Source: UBA1219 sp045601425
GTDB taxonomy: Bacteria > Bacteroidota > Bacteroidia > Bacteroidales > P3
Direction of reading: 5' to 3'
DNA: 64,000 nt
Assembly: GCA_045601425.1 (NCBI GenBank)
Contig: JAZRZP010000030.1
Location: forward strand, 62,001 to 126,000
Under the pieces are notes generated by a model. The model did no database searches and was not told the origin of the DNA. It saw nothing but the letters and a program-made list of their open reading frames with translations. The position numbers and the translations under genes were made by a program. Below, piece by piece: positions 20,801-28,618 of the stretch (positions are counted from its first letter, which is position 1; every line of letters begins with the position of its first letter).

Positions 20801-21179
20801 CTTCATTCTCGGCAAAACGGCGGGCAGTTTCCTTAACTACGGCAAAAGCCTCAGGCAATATCTGATTGAGAACATCCTGAGTTTTGTCGTACGACACTTT
20901 TTCTATGGTTTCGATACGTTTGTACAGGCTTTCCTTTTCGTTCACCGGCATGTCGTATTCGTTTTCGATTCGGGAGCGGAGCTGCTGAAGTTCGGTTTCT
21001 TCCACTTCGATAGCCTGTTGTATTCTTGCTCTGAATTCGGCTGTTTTTGCACGAAGTTCATCATTTGTCAGGTTCTTTATGATTTCGTATGCCTCTTTTG
21101 CCTTGTTTACAAGGGGCATAACCTCTTTCAGGTCGCGCTGCGACTTGTTCCCAAAAATTTTTGCTAAAAAGTTTGCCAT
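17898..21179 (-). CDS. secA: Preprotein translocase ATPase SecA
   Basis: A 1,093-residue DEAD-box motor that drives proteins through SecYEG. Walker A MATGEGKT, DEVD-type Walker B (AIVDEVDS), the preprotein cross-linking region, the NMAGRGTDIKL helicase motif and a C-terminal zinc/SecB-binding CPCGSGKKYKHCHG tail are all present. It is longer than the roughly 900-residue E. coli protein because of insertions typical of Bacteroidota SecA. Single-gene unit with its own promoter at 21256-21287. Confidence 0.98.
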   Translation of the reverse strand: MANFLAKIFGNKSQRDLKEVMPLVNKAKEAYEIIKNLTNDELRAKTAEFRARIQQAIEVEETELQQLRSRIENEYDMPVNEKESLYKRIETIEKVSYDKTQDVLNQILPEAFAVVKETARRFAENEEVEVTASDRDRDISAYRESVNIRGDKAYYKTTWSAGGNMITWDMVHYDVQLIGGVVLHSGKIAEMATGEGKTLVATLPVYLNALPGKGVHVVTVNDYLAKRDSEWMGMLFEFHGLKVDCIDKYEPHSEERKNAYLADITYGTNNEFGFDYLRDNMSRNPEELVQRPHNYAIVDEVDSVLIDDARTPLIISGPTPKGDDQEFDRFKPIIEKLYNAQRVLVTQYLADAKRLLTSGKSEDEKLGGEMLLRAHRGLPKNKALIKFLSEQGMKAVLLKTENFYMQEQNKNMHIIDDELYFVIDEKQHTNDLTDKGMDFLASLGEDPKFYQLPDVGSQMAELEKENLSKEETLARKDEILKNFAAQSDRVHTVNQLLKAYTLFEKDVEYVVIDNKVKIVDEQTGRIMEGRRYSDGLHQAIEAKENVKVEAATQTYATITLQNYFRMYKKLAGMTGTAETEAGEFWNIYKLDVVVIPTNKPVIRDDMEDMIYKTKREKYQAVINEIEHMREIGRPVLVGTTSVEVSELLSKMLKMRRIPHNVLNAKLHKKEADIVAEAGYAGTVTIATNMAGRGTDIKLKDGVKEAGGLAIIGTERHESRRVDRQLRGRAGRQGDPGSSLFFVSLEDNLMRLFGSERIASVMDRMGLQEGEVIQHSMITKSIERAQKKVEENNFGIRKRLLEYDDVMNNQRTVIYNKRRNALYGDRLSIDISNMFYDTCEMIYEDFRNSGDIEEFNMEILRVFGMELPFTEKELNNTHRDEMVEKIYNEVFNAYRERMQRLNDLAFPFIKNVYENTRYENVVFPITDGKKVMQVVAPVKKSYENKGREIALSIEKGITLAIIDDQWKEHLRELDDLKQSVQNATYEQKDPLLIYKFESFNLFEKMLLNINREISSFLSRASLQVKQNENVREAQRQTRDDSKLKTSREEEVLNQRTSEPQKVQPVHVEKKVGRNDPCPCGSGKKYKHCHGKNEA

Positions 21180-21255
21180 TTATATTTATGTATAGTTTTG
21201 TTTTACACGTGTTTACAATATCTTTACAGCAGCAGAAAATCTGCCAAAGAACGTG

Positions 21256-21287
21256 CAAAGATACAAAAAAATATTGTTTTTTGCAAA
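21256..21287 (-). promoter_or_regulatory. Promoter of secA
   Basis: Minus-strand TTTG at 21287-21284, a 20-bp spacer, TATCTTTG at 21263-21256; about 77 bp upstream of the start codon. Confidence 0.75.
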
Positions 21288-21355
21288 TATTTTTCAAATG
21301 ACAGGAGCAAAAACCGTGCCAGAATATTTTCACGGAAAGTTTGGAAAAAATTTTG

Positions 21356-21363
21356 TAGTTTTG
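21356..21363 (+). promoter_or_regulatory. Probable -7 box of the HAD phosphatase gene
   Basis: TAGTTTTG matches TAnnTTTG, 50 bp upstream of the ATG at 21413. No well-spaced TTTG at -33 was seen. Confidence 0.5.
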
Positions 21364-21412
21364 CAAAACGAATTCATATTGTAAACAGAACAGAACGACA
21401 TACCTCACCGCA

Positions 21413-22093
21413 ATGAAAAGACTTGTAATTTTTGACCTTGACGGCACGCTTGTGAACACTCTCGATGATTTGTCCGACAGTGTAAATTTCGCGTTGTCGC
21501 AGTCGGGTTTTCCGACTCACAACCGCGAAAGATTCCGTTATTTCGTAGGCAACGGCATATACAAGCTCATTGAACGAGCCTTGCCTGAAAACCGGCGCGA
21601 CTCCGAAACCGTCGGCCTTGTGAAATCTGTATTCATGGAGCATTACTCTGAACACTGCACCGGAAAAAGCCTGCCCTACCATGGAATTGACCAGCTTTTG
21701 CAAACGCTTAAAAACCAAGGCATAAAGCTTGCCGTAGCGTCAAACAAGGTTCACCCTGCCACTGTCGCCATCGTGGAACATTTTTGGGGGAAGTCGTATT
21801 TTGACTTAATCTTGGGTCACCGCGACGGCAAGCCGACGAAGCCTGACCCTGAAATCATTTCCGACATTCTAACCTTTCTTGATGTTGAAAAAACGGAAGT
21901 ATTGTATGCAGGAGATTCCGGAGTGGACATGCAGACTGCTCACAATGCGGGAGTTACGGCCATAGGGGTAACATGGGGATTGCGCACGCGGGAAGAACTT
22001 GAAGAAAATTCGGCAGACTTCATTGTCGACAGTCCCATGGAAATTGCCGGACTTGCGGATAAGGGCAACCCCACTCTTACAGGGAATCTTTAA
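21413..22093 (+). CDS. HAD-family hydrolase, phosphoglycolate phosphatase-like
   Basis: A 226-residue HAD hydrolase: motif I DLDGTLVNT (residues 7-15), motif II serine/threonine in LAVASNK, the motif III lysine in GKPTKPDP and motif IV acids in LYAGDSGVD. The helical cap between motifs I and II has the size of Gph/PGP-type enzymes, which dephosphorylate 2-phosphoglycolate or related small phosphates. The exact substrate cannot be told from sequence. Its last 17 bases overlap the 3' end of the convergent MerR gene. Confidence 0.85.
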   Translation: MKRLVIFDLDGTLVNTLDDLSDSVNFALSQSGFPTHNRERFRYFVGNGIYKLIERALPENRRDSETVGLVKSVFMEHYSEHCTGKSLPYHGIDQLLQTLKNQGIKLAVASNKVHPATVAIVEHFWGKSYFDLILGHRDGKPTKPDPEIISDILTFLDVEKTEVLYAGDSGVDMQTAHNAGVTAIGVTWGLRTREELEENSADFIVDSPMEIAGLADKGNPTLTGNL

Positions 22094-22394
22094 GTTCTAT
22101 CAGAAAGGACTTCAGGTTGTTAAGTGTGTCAATTAGCTGCAACCGCTCCATCTCTTCGGGAGTATCTTCGCGCTTCATTTGCTGTTTCGCGCCGTTGAGT
22201 GTGAGTCCGCACTCTTTGGTATAATGGTAAATCCGACGGATATTTTCTATGTCTTTCGGTGTAAACTGCCGGTTGCCTTTTTTGTTCTTGACAGGCCTTA
22301 TGCAGTCGAACTCCTTTTCCCAAAAACGTATCAGGGATGTGCTGACGCCCAACATTCCGGCAACTTCTGATATCTGGTAATACATTTTTTCCAT
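22077..22394 (-). CDS. MerR-family transcriptional regulator
   Basis: About 105 residues from ATG 22394 (MEKMYYQISEVAGML); the frame is open back to 22421. The MerR-type winged helix-turn-helix covers nearly the whole protein: QISEVAGMLGVSTSLIRFWEKEF, then a wing with KGNRQFTPKDI. There is no clear ligand-binding or dimer-effector domain. This is the short conserved MerR type found widely in Bacteroidota, with no known effector. It converges on, and overlaps by 17 bp, the HAD phosphatase gene. Confidence 0.85.
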   Translation of the reverse strand: MEKMYYQISEVAGMLGVSTSLIRFWEKEFDCIRPVKNKKGNRQFTPKDIENIRRIYHYTKECGLTLNGAKQQMKREDTPEEMERLQLIDTLNNLKSFLIELKDSL

Positions 22395-22441
22395 AGGTTT
22401 AGAATTGCTGTTTCGATTCAAAGTTATTTTCTTCCGGTCTG

Positions 22442-22473
22442 CAAAGTTACGATTTTTATTTCAGACTGGCAAA
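22442..22473 (-). promoter_or_regulatory. Promoter of the MerR gene
   Basis: Minus-strand TTTG at 22473-22470, 20-bp spacer, TAACTTTG at 22449-22442. It lies between the MazG gene stop and the MerR start. Confidence 0.7.
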
Positions 22474-22474
22474 T

Positions 22475-22801
22475 TCATTTCAGTTTTGGATTCTGGAGAT
22501 GCCGCAGACTATCGCGGGAAGTTTTCTTTCCGATGTTTTTTTCAAACGCTTCAGTCAGGTTAACACCTGTCTGGTTGGCGATGCAAATCAAGACCCAAAG
22601 GACATCGGCGAGTTCGTCGGCGAGTTGTTTTCCGATGTCACTGTCCTTGGATGACTGTTCGCCATAGGTTCTGGCAATAATCCTCGCCACCTCCCCCACC
22701 TCCTCGGTGAGCAAAGCCATGTTTGTAAGTTCGTCGAAATAACGCACCCCATAGGTTTCAATCCACCTGTCTACCGTCTGTTGAGCTTCTTCTATAGTCA
22801 T
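22475..22801 (-). CDS. MazG-like nucleotide pyrophosphohydrolase
   Basis: About 108 residues from ATG 22801 (MTIEEAQQTVDRWIE); a longer frame start at 22837 would fall inside the terminator of the upstream tRNA gene. The all-alpha NTP-PPase fold shows the metal-binding EEVGE motif and a downstream DELAD motif, the expected EExxE...ExxD pattern. Such enzymes hydrolyse (d)NTPs to the monophosphate and pyrophosphate; the preferred nucleotide is unknown. Confidence 0.85.
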   Translation of the reverse strand: MTIEEAQQTVDRWIETYGVRYFDELTNMALLTEEVGEVARIIARTYGEQSSKDSDIGKQLADELADVLWVLICIANQTGVNLTEAFEKNIGKKTSRDSLRHLQNPKLK

Positions 22802-22835
22802 TTTGCAAAGTGTTTCAAGTTGGAGTCTTTTTAGC

Positions 22836-22870
22836 AAAAAGGCTCACAATCATTTGATTGCGAGCCTTTT
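22836..22870 (-). terminator. Terminator of tRNA-Gln
   Basis: Stem GGCTC-a-CAATCA (22841-22852) / TGATTG-c-GAGCC (22855-22866) with a 2-nt loop and one internal mismatch, with a T run on the minus strand. Confidence 0.8.
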
Positions 22871-22875
22871 AGTTG

Positions 22876-22946
22876 TTGTCCAACCAGGATTCGAACCTAG
22901 ACTGACAGAACCAAAATCTGCTGTGCTACCATTACACAATTGGACA
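22876..22946 (-). tRNA. tRNA-Gln (anticodon TTG)
   Basis: Cloverleaf read on the minus strand: acceptor TGTCCAA pairs with TTGGACA, the D-arm contains AATGGTA, the anticodon loop is TTTTGGT (anticodon TTG, reading CAA) and the T-arm contains GGTTCGAATCC. The 3' CCA is not encoded. Confidence 0.95.
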
Positions 22947-22968
22947 ATCATTCCGCCAAATTCGTGTG

Positions 22969-23000
22969 CAAAATTACTATTTTTTTTCCAACCTACCAAA
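22969..23000 (-). promoter_or_regulatory. Promoter of tRNA-Gln
   Basis: Minus-strand TTTG at 23000-22997, 20-bp spacer, TAATTTTG at 22976-22969, about 23 bp upstream of the tRNA. Confidence 0.7.
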
Positions 23001-23136
23001 TTTTTTTGTTTTTTCCATGATTTTTTTTCATTACACTTTGAATATCAAATACTTATCTCACATATTTTATCATCAGCAAAACTGTTTTCCGATTTCTCCG
23101 CAGGTTCGAAAAAAATTTTTTCCGCATATTCGGTGG

Positions 23137-24084
23137 TTACTTTTCCGGTTTCCGATTTTGCAGAATCATGACGATGCTTGACACTTTCCGTTCTCCCCGA
23201 TGGTCGAAACGAGCATTGTCGGTAGGATAATTCACCACTCCGTTTTCGCCTCTGTCGCGCACGTAGCAAGTAGTGGACCCGCCGCCGTCGAGGTTTATGG
23301 CATCGGTACAGCCGAGCCATTTCATGGTCTGCGAAAGTTCGTCGAGAGTCATTCCTGCCGACTGTTTCATCCTTCCGTCGACGGTAAAAATAATAATCGT
23401 GCTGTCGGATTTGATGCCCAGAGCCGTACGGTTGTGCCTATCGGTTACGAACGTACGGTCTTTGCGCTGTTCAACACGCTGATTATCAACAACAAGCATA
23501 GGACCGGCCGTCATCACGTCTTTGCAGCCGCTGTCGAAGGTTTCTTCCCAGTGACGGTTGCTGTCGGGAATTACGAACTTCGGGAAACCGTCATACAAAG
23601 CCATTGTTGCATACTGGTAATACTTGCGGTTGAGTGTATCGCTTTTCTGAGGAGTGTTTTCGCCCACTTGTCTGCCTCCAATCCTCAGATAGCAAATCGG
23701 ATTGTGGTATTTCATATCGAAAAACGAAGCGTTCACCGCGGCGATGGCCTTGTGCCTGCGTGCCATGACCGATGTAACCGCCCGTTGAGGGTCATAGGCG
23801 AAAGCCAGTTTAAGCGGGCTTCCGGGAGTTATTTCCAACACGCACATGAATTGGTTGGAATTAAAAATTTCCTTGCCGGTAAAATGTATGGTCTTCAAAA
23901 CCAAACCATTGCAAACCGTATCAACAGACCATTCCGCATCAGCGAAACGTACCGAATCCTGCGAGGAGAATATTTTTGATGTCTGCTGCCCCATAAGGGC
24001 GGGATTGGACGTGGCCGACGTGCATGAAAGCAAGCAAACAATTGACACAAAAACAATTAGCAATGACAACATTCTTTTACACAT
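23137..24084 (-). CDS. Phosphodiester glycosidase (NAGPA-domain) lipoprotein
   Basis: A 315-residue protein with a lipoprotein signal (lipobox LLSC, Cys near 21). The body is a phosphodiester glycosidase/NAGPA (DUF2233) domain: AAVNASFFD, the MTAGPMLV strand, NRTALGI and the conserved NLDGGGSTT motif. The family contains the uncovering enzyme that removes GlcNAc from mannose-6-phosphate diesters; bacterial members act on sugar phosphodiesters in the envelope, with the substrate here unknown. It starts 3 bp after the aroA stop, so it is co-transcribed with aroA. Confidence 0.88.
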   Translation of the reverse strand: MCKRMLSLLIVFVSIVCLLSCTSATSNPALMGQQTSKIFSSQDSVRFADAEWSVDTVCNGLVLKTIHFTGKEIFNSNQFMCVLEITPGSPLKLAFAYDPQRAVTSVMARRHKAIAAVNASFFDMKYHNPICYLRIGGRQVGENTPQKSDTLNRKYYQYATMALYDGFPKFVIPDSNRHWEETFDSGCKDVMTAGPMLVVDNQRVEQRKDRTFVTDRHNRTALGIKSDSTIIIFTVDGRMKQSAGMTLDELSQTMKWLGCTDAINLDGGGSTTCYVRDRGENGVVNYPTDNARFDHRGERKVSSIVMILQNRKPEK

Positions 24085-24087
24085 AAC

Positions 24088-25293
24088 TTAATTATTTTTT
24101 AGCAGTTCTGTCCAGAAACATGGAAATGATTTTGTTACAGAACCGTAATTTTCAATATTTACATTGTCGGAAACACATGCCAGGGTTGCGAAAGCCATAG
24201 CCATCCTATGATCGCCAAAAGTCCCAATCGATTCTTTTACAATCAGTTGAGAAGGAAAGATATGCAGACAGGAGTCAGAGACCTCAAGTCTGCAATTCAG
24301 TTTTCGGAGTTCACCTGAAACAGCCTGCAGGCGGTCGCATTCCTTAAAGACGAGCGTTTGGAGATTCCTCAGTTCGGCCTCAATGCCCAATCCTGCACAA
24401 GCCACAGCCAAGGCTGGTACTATGTCCGGATTGTCCTTGCAATCAAAACAGAGTTTCTCCGCAACATGTCCGTTTTTCTTAATTACCGCGCCTTTGTCCG
24501 TAAAGGATGTCTCGACCCCGAGTTTTTCGTAAATATTCGGCAAAACAGAGTCCCCCTGAATCGATTTTTCCGAAAGGCCGGGCATTTCTGCGATTGCATT
24601 TTCCGACAGTGCAACGCAGTTATAGAAATAACTTGCCGATGTCCAATCGCTTTCTACATATACCTCCGAAGGTACAGCGAAATTTCCGGCACCGGCGGTT
24701 ATTTGCAGATTTTCTTCGGCGACATCGGCTCCGCACTGCCTCAGCACCTCACAAGTCATCGAGATATAGGATTTTGAAACCGGTTCTTTTTCAAAGACCA
24801 GCGTAAGCGGATTTTCCATTCTTGGGGAAGCGAGAAGCAATGCCGATGCGAACTGACTGCTGACCTCTCCCGAAAGCATGATTTCTCCACCTTTCAGGAG
24901 ACCGCCACATATTTCAACCGGCAGGAATCCTTTTTTTTCCAGATATCTGATTTCTGCACCCATAGCATGCAGTTTTTCAACGAGTTCTGCAATCGGTCGT
25001 AACTTCATCCTTTCATTTCCCGTAACAACGGACTGGCGTTCCCGAGTTGCCAGAAGAGCTGTGAGGAAACGTGCCGCCGTGCCGGCATTTTCGCAGTGGA
25101 ACACGTCACCAGAGCCTTCTGCCAGCTGTGCAAGGAGGTTCTGAAGCAGCAACGTATCATCGGCGGTTGAGAGATTTTTTATATCTGTCTTGCCTCCGGA
25201 CAGGAATTTCATAATCAGCCACCTGTTCGACAGACTTTTCGAGGCAGGGAGCACGATTTTCCTGTTTCCTATGGTCAGACGTGGCAGCAGCAT
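24088..25293 (-). CDS. aroA: 3-phosphoshikimate 1-carboxyvinyltransferase (EPSP synthase)
   Basis: A 401-residue EPSP synthase that joins shikimate-3-phosphate and PEP. Hallmarks: LPASKSLSNRW near the N-terminus, the NAGTAARFL motif, DWTSASYF with the catalytic Asp, KECDRLQA and GDHRMAMAF near the C-terminus. It is slightly shorter than the usual 425-430 residues, as in many Bacteroidota. It lies 4 bp downstream of the sigma-54-type regulator gene, giving a regulator-aroA-NAGPA transcription order. Confidence 0.95.
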   Translation of the reverse strand: MLLPRLTIGNRKIVLPASKSLSNRWLIMKFLSGGKTDIKNLSTADDTLLLQNLLAQLAEGSGDVFHCENAGTAARFLTALLATRERQSVVTGNERMKLRPIAELVEKLHAMGAEIRYLEKKGFLPVEICGGLLKGGEIMLSGEVSSQFASALLLASPRMENPLTLVFEKEPVSKSYISMTCEVLRQCGADVAEENLQITAGAGNFAVPSEVYVESDWTSASYFYNCVALSENAIAEMPGLSEKSIQGDSVLPNIYEKLGVETSFTDKGAVIKKNGHVAEKLCFDCKDNPDIVPALAVACAGLGIEAELRNLQTLVFKECDRLQAVSGELRKLNCRLEVSDSCLHIFPSQLIVKESIGTFGDHRMAMAFATLACVSDNVNIENYGSVTKSFPCFWTELLKNN

Positions 25294-25296
25294 GGT

Positions 25297-26553
25297 TTAT
25301 TCTATCCCGTATTCGCGCAGTTTGCGGTAAAGAGTGCGTTCTGATATTTTCAGTTCGGTGGCGGCGAGTTTTCGTTTGCCATGATGTTTTTCCAAAGCCC
25401 TGCGTATGGCATTTTTCTCGCGTTCCGACAATGCCAGAGGTTCTTCCTCAATGGCCTCGGTATCCAAGAAATCACCGTCATCCTGACTTGCGTAGTTTAC
25501 CTGCAAGGCCGGCTCGGCATTTTGCTGAATGAGAGGAGCATATTGTTCAGGCTGCGGCTGGGAGAGTGTGGAGTGCAATGGCTGGGCAAGTGGCATTCCT
25601 CCCTGTACCAAAGTTGCGATGGTATTTCTCAAGTCGTTGATTTCATCACGCATTTCGTGAATCATCTGACCCATGGAAAGTGCTTTCAGCAGCAATTCGC
25701 GGTCCGATATGGACGTCTGTGAATCGTGAGACTGATAAACTACAGGCATCAGGTCGGTAGGTTCGTACTTGAGATACGACTGCAGGACCTCCTCCGTGAT
25801 TGTCCTGTCGTGTTCGATGACTGATATCTTTTCCGTGAAATTTTTCAATTCACGCACGTTTCCGTACCACGGGTAACTGATTAGGAGTTTTTGGGCACCT
25901 TCATCGAGACGGACAGGAGGCATCTGATAGCGGTCGGCGATATCGGCGGCGAATTTGCGGAAAAGCAGGTATATGTCTTCCTTTCGTTCGCGCAGTGGCG
26001 GTATCTGGATCGAAATCTGGTTAAGCCGGAAATAAAGATCCTCACGGAATTTACCGTCACGGACAGCCTTTACGATATCGACATTGGTGGCTGCCACGAT
26101 TCTGACATCAACTTTCTGCGGGTCGGAAGAACCCACGCGGATAATCTCTCCGCTTTCAAGAACCCTCAGCAGCTTGGCCTGCATGTTCAATGGTAGTTCC
26201 CCCACCTCATCGAGAAATATCGTACCCTTGTCGGCAACTTCGAAATAACCTTTCCTGTCGCGGTCGGCATTGGTAAAGGCCCCTTTCACGTGACCGAAAA
26301 GTTCGCTTTCTATGGTACCTTCGGGAATGGCACCGCAGTTTACTGCAATTATCTTATTCTTGCTGCTCTTTCCGCGAAGACTGTTTTCGTGGATAATCCG
26401 TGAAAAAATCTCCTTTCCGACACCGCTTTCGCCTGTTATCAGGATACTCATGTCCGTCGGAGCCACTTGTACCGCCATGTCGATGGCCCGGTTAAGAGCA
26501 TCTGCATTGCCGATTATGTGATAACGGTTCTTTATGGTTTGTATGTCAGTCAT
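25297..26553 (-). CDS. Sigma-54-dependent (NtrC-type) activator, Fis-type HTH, no receiver domain
   Basis: A 418-residue AAA+ activator. Walker A GESGVGKE is at 41-48, Walker B TIFLDEVGEL at 111-120, and the sigma-54 contact loop reads GAFTNA (91-96) where GAFTGA is usual. A long linker (about 250-370) leads to a C-terminal Fis-type helix-turn-helix (LAATELKISERTLYRKLREY). There is no response-regulator domain, so activity is probably controlled by partner binding or expression. It is first in a tight run with aroA; regulation of aroA by it is not implied. Confidence 0.9.
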   Translation of the reverse strand: MTDIQTIKNRYHIIGNADALNRAIDMAVQVAPTDMSILITGESGVGKEIFSRIIHENSLRGKSSKNKIIAVNCGAIPEGTIESELFGHVKGAFTNADRDRKGYFEVADKGTIFLDEVGELPLNMQAKLLRVLESGEIIRVGSSDPQKVDVRIVAATNVDIVKAVRDGKFREDLYFRLNQISIQIPPLRERKEDIYLLFRKFAADIADRYQMPPVRLDEGAQKLLISYPWYGNVRELKNFTEKISVIEHDRTITEEVLQSYLKYEPTDLMPVVYQSHDSQTSISDRELLLKALSMGQMIHEMRDEINDLRNTIATLVQGGMPLAQPLHSTLSQPQPEQYAPLIQQNAEPALQVNYASQDDGDFLDTEAIEEEPLALSEREKNAIRRALEKHHGKRKLAATELKISERTLYRKLREYGIE

Positions 26554-26605
26554 AATTTACTTATATTCAGTTCTTTACAGAAAAATTCATTTGTTGTACA
26601 ATTTG

Positions 26606-26613
26606 CAAAGGTA
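26606..26613 (-). promoter_or_regulatory. -7 box of the regulator-aroA-NAGPA operon
   Basis: Minus-strand TACCTTTG matches TAnnTTTG, about 55 bp upstream of the start and just after the terminator of the preceding gene. Confidence 0.55.
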
Positions 26614-26615
26614 CA

Positions 26616-26646
26616 AAAAAAAACTGACATATTGTCAGTTTTTTTA
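26616..26646. terminator. Terminator after the T9SS serine protease gene
   Basis: Stem AACTGACA (26622-26629) / TGTCAGTT (26633-26640), loop TAT, flanked by A and T runs on both sides; symmetric in both directions. Confidence 0.8.
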
Positions 26647-26665
26647 TAATCAGTCATCTGAACAC

Positions 26666-28309
26666 TCATTTTTTTACGAAAATCCTGCTCAGGTGGCGGT
26701 CGTTCACGGTAATTGTGAATACGTAAGTGCCGGGTTCCAAAGCGGCCACATCAAGCTTGTAGGCATTAAGTCCGAGGAACATACGTCCCTGTTGCACCAC
26801 GGAACCGGTTTCACCGGTTATTGCATATTCGGCAATGCCCGTTTCGTTGAGTTCGACATTCAGGAAATCGCAGGCCGGATTGGGGAAAAGTTTCAGGTCG
26901 GTATCGTCGTTTTTGGGAGCATAGATATCCGTAACAGGGTTAATGTCAGAAGCATATATTCCATTGAGGTAAGTAGCTCCCGTTCCTGCTGGGTCGAGCC
27001 AGTTGGAGAGACGTGTCGAATTGGTACCGCCGCCTGTCCACGAAGCCGTAATTTTTCCGTAGTAATCCTGACCACGCATGTAATCACATGCCGAAGATCC
27101 CGACCACAGCTGACCGATAATCAGCTTGTTTGCATTGAACAGCGGTGAGCCTGATGATCCCTGTTCGGTAACGCCTTTGTTGTTGCTGCCGGTTATCCAG
27201 TTCACGATCCAGAAATTTGAATTTGCAGAAGATACGCCAGCCGGAATGCTTATTTTCTTCAAATCTCCGCCGGGATGATGGATGCAGGCACCTACCAAAT
27301 TGGTTGTCCGTCTGTCCCAGCCGTTGAAATAGACGTTGTATGCAGGATTTATGGTTCCCGTAACCTTCAGGAGCAGGAAATCCGACCCTGAAGTTCCATA
27401 GTCGTTGGTGGGTTTGACAGCAAGAATGGTACCCCCTGTGGCCGACTTGTTGACGGGTCCGGTTGTTCCGGTGCATGTGCTTGCCTCATAAAGGAAATAG
27501 AAAGTCCATCGGGTCACGGTTATGTCTTCCTGACAGTGGCTTGCCGAGAGCAGATACTGGGCTCCGTCCTGACGGGTATTGTTTATCATCGAACCGGAAC
27601 AGATATAAGTTCCCTGTCTTGTAGTGATTCCTATGCAGACTATGCCGTTTTTCTGTGTTTGCCAGCCTGTGGCTATCGGGCAGGCCACATTGTAGTGGCA
27701 ATTGCCTTCGGAATCACCGATACCACCCTTTGTCATGTCGCCCATTGCACGAAAAATATCGCGGTGGCCGCGGTGTATCTGGGATATTTCCAGTTCGCCG
27801 GAAAATCTGGCATTGTACGGTTCAAAATACTCGATGACGATGCTTTCTCCCGGAACCGCCTGTGTATGGAACTTGCCTTCATCGGCATTTTCGCGTGTAA
27901 ACTTTCCGAGTACGAAACTCTGGTCGGGAGTGTACACAAAAAGTTCTGCACCTTCGGGGATATTGTATTTTTCAAAAACCGGGTAGAGGAATTTCGCTTC
28001 GTCGGAAACGAATTCCACGCGCCAGAGTTTATCACCGTTCGGCAAAGTGTCCCAAGTCCCGTTTTCGGTGTTGGTTATATGCACGTCCTGAGCCACACCC
28101 ACGCGGTACGGACGGCCCTTCATGCTTTCAGCGTCGTCCTCGCGGAGACACTGTTCGTTGCTGAGGTAAGGCAGTTGTACTATCTGTACATCGTTCAGTT
28201 TTTTTGCATCACGGACATGAGGATATCCGCCATAACTCATCTGTGCCATCGACGGTAACGAAAAAGCCATTACCATCAAGGTTGTCAATAATCTACCTAT
28301 TTTTTTCAC
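26666..28309 (-). CDS. T9SS-secreted trypsin-like (lysyl-endopeptidase-like) serine protease
   Basis: A 547-residue secreted protease: signal peptide (1-23), a propeptide-like region (about 24-195), a chymotrypsin-fold domain with catalytic His258 (SASHC), Asp310 (GSDFLLL) and Ser386 in GSSGSPLF, and a C-terminal T9SS type A sorting domain (about 475-547, LKLFPNPACDFLNVEL). Many Cys residues suggest disulfides. The catalytic domain resembles Achromobacter-type lysyl endopeptidases, but specificity is not proven. It starts 21 bp after the dciA-like gene, an unusual partner for a secreted protease. Confidence 0.88.
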   Translation of the reverse strand: MKKIGRLLTTLMVMAFSLPSMAQMSYGGYPHVRDAKKLNDVQIVQLPYLSNEQCLREDDAESMKGRPYRVGVAQDVHITNTENGTWDTLPNGDKLWRVEFVSDEAKFLYPVFEKYNIPEGAELFVYTPDQSFVLGKFTRENADEGKFHTQAVPGESIVIEYFEPYNARFSGELEISQIHRGHRDIFRAMGDMTKGGIGDSEGNCHYNVACPIATGWQTQKNGIVCIGITTRQGTYICSGSMINNTRQDGAQYLLSASHCQEDITVTRWTFYFLYEASTCTGTTGPVNKSATGGTILAVKPTNDYGTSGSDFLLLKVTGTINPAYNVYFNGWDRRTTNLVGACIHHPGGDLKKISIPAGVSSANSNFWIVNWITGSNNKGVTEQGSSGSPLFNANKLIIGQLWSGSSACDYMRGQDYYGKITASWTGGGTNSTRLSNWLDPAGTGATYLNGIYASDINPVTDIYAPKNDDTDLKLFPNPACDFLNVELNETGIAEYAITGETGSVVQQGRMFLGLNAYKLDVAALEPGTYVFTITVNDRHLSRIFVKK

Positions 28310-28330
28310 TTTTATGCAGCATTTTTAAAT

Positions 28331-28618
28331 TCAAAAAAAGTTTATCTCTTCTATAACTGCCTTTGAGGCGAGTTTATTGTTTATCTGTGCGACAAGATTG
28401 GTTTTCCTCATCGAAAGTTCCTGCCTCAAAGCAGGGGAAGCTAGTTTTACGTTCAGTGTCTTTCCTTCAACCTTCAGACTGATAGTCATTTTAACTACCA
28501 GAGAACCCATCACTTCCCTGTAAGCCTGCTTTATTTCATAAATGCCGACTTTATCTTCAAGGTCAAGGTTTCTATAAACCTCCGATAGGACGTCCTGCAA
28601 CGTGTACAAGTTCTTCAT
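28331..28618 (-). CDS. DciA-like (DUF721) protein
   Basis: A 95-residue protein of the DUF721 family: an N-terminal helix, then beta strands with LVVKMTISLKVEGKTLNVKLASPALRQEL split as two conserved strands, and a C-terminal helix. DciA-type proteins help load the replicative helicase in bacteria lacking DnaC/DnaI, and DUF721 genes are often beside recF. Its start overlaps the recF stop by 4 bp, indicating translational coupling. Confidence 0.85.
   Translation of the reverse strand: MKNLYTLQDVLSEVYRNLDLEDKVGIYEIKQAYREVMGSLVVKMTISLKVEGKTLNVKLASPALRQELSMRKTNLVAQINNKLASKAVIEEINFF

Noticed and set aside
22802..22837. Upstream start for the MazG-like gene
   Set aside because: It would lie in the tRNA-Gln terminator; the ATG at 22801 gives the normal family N-terminus.
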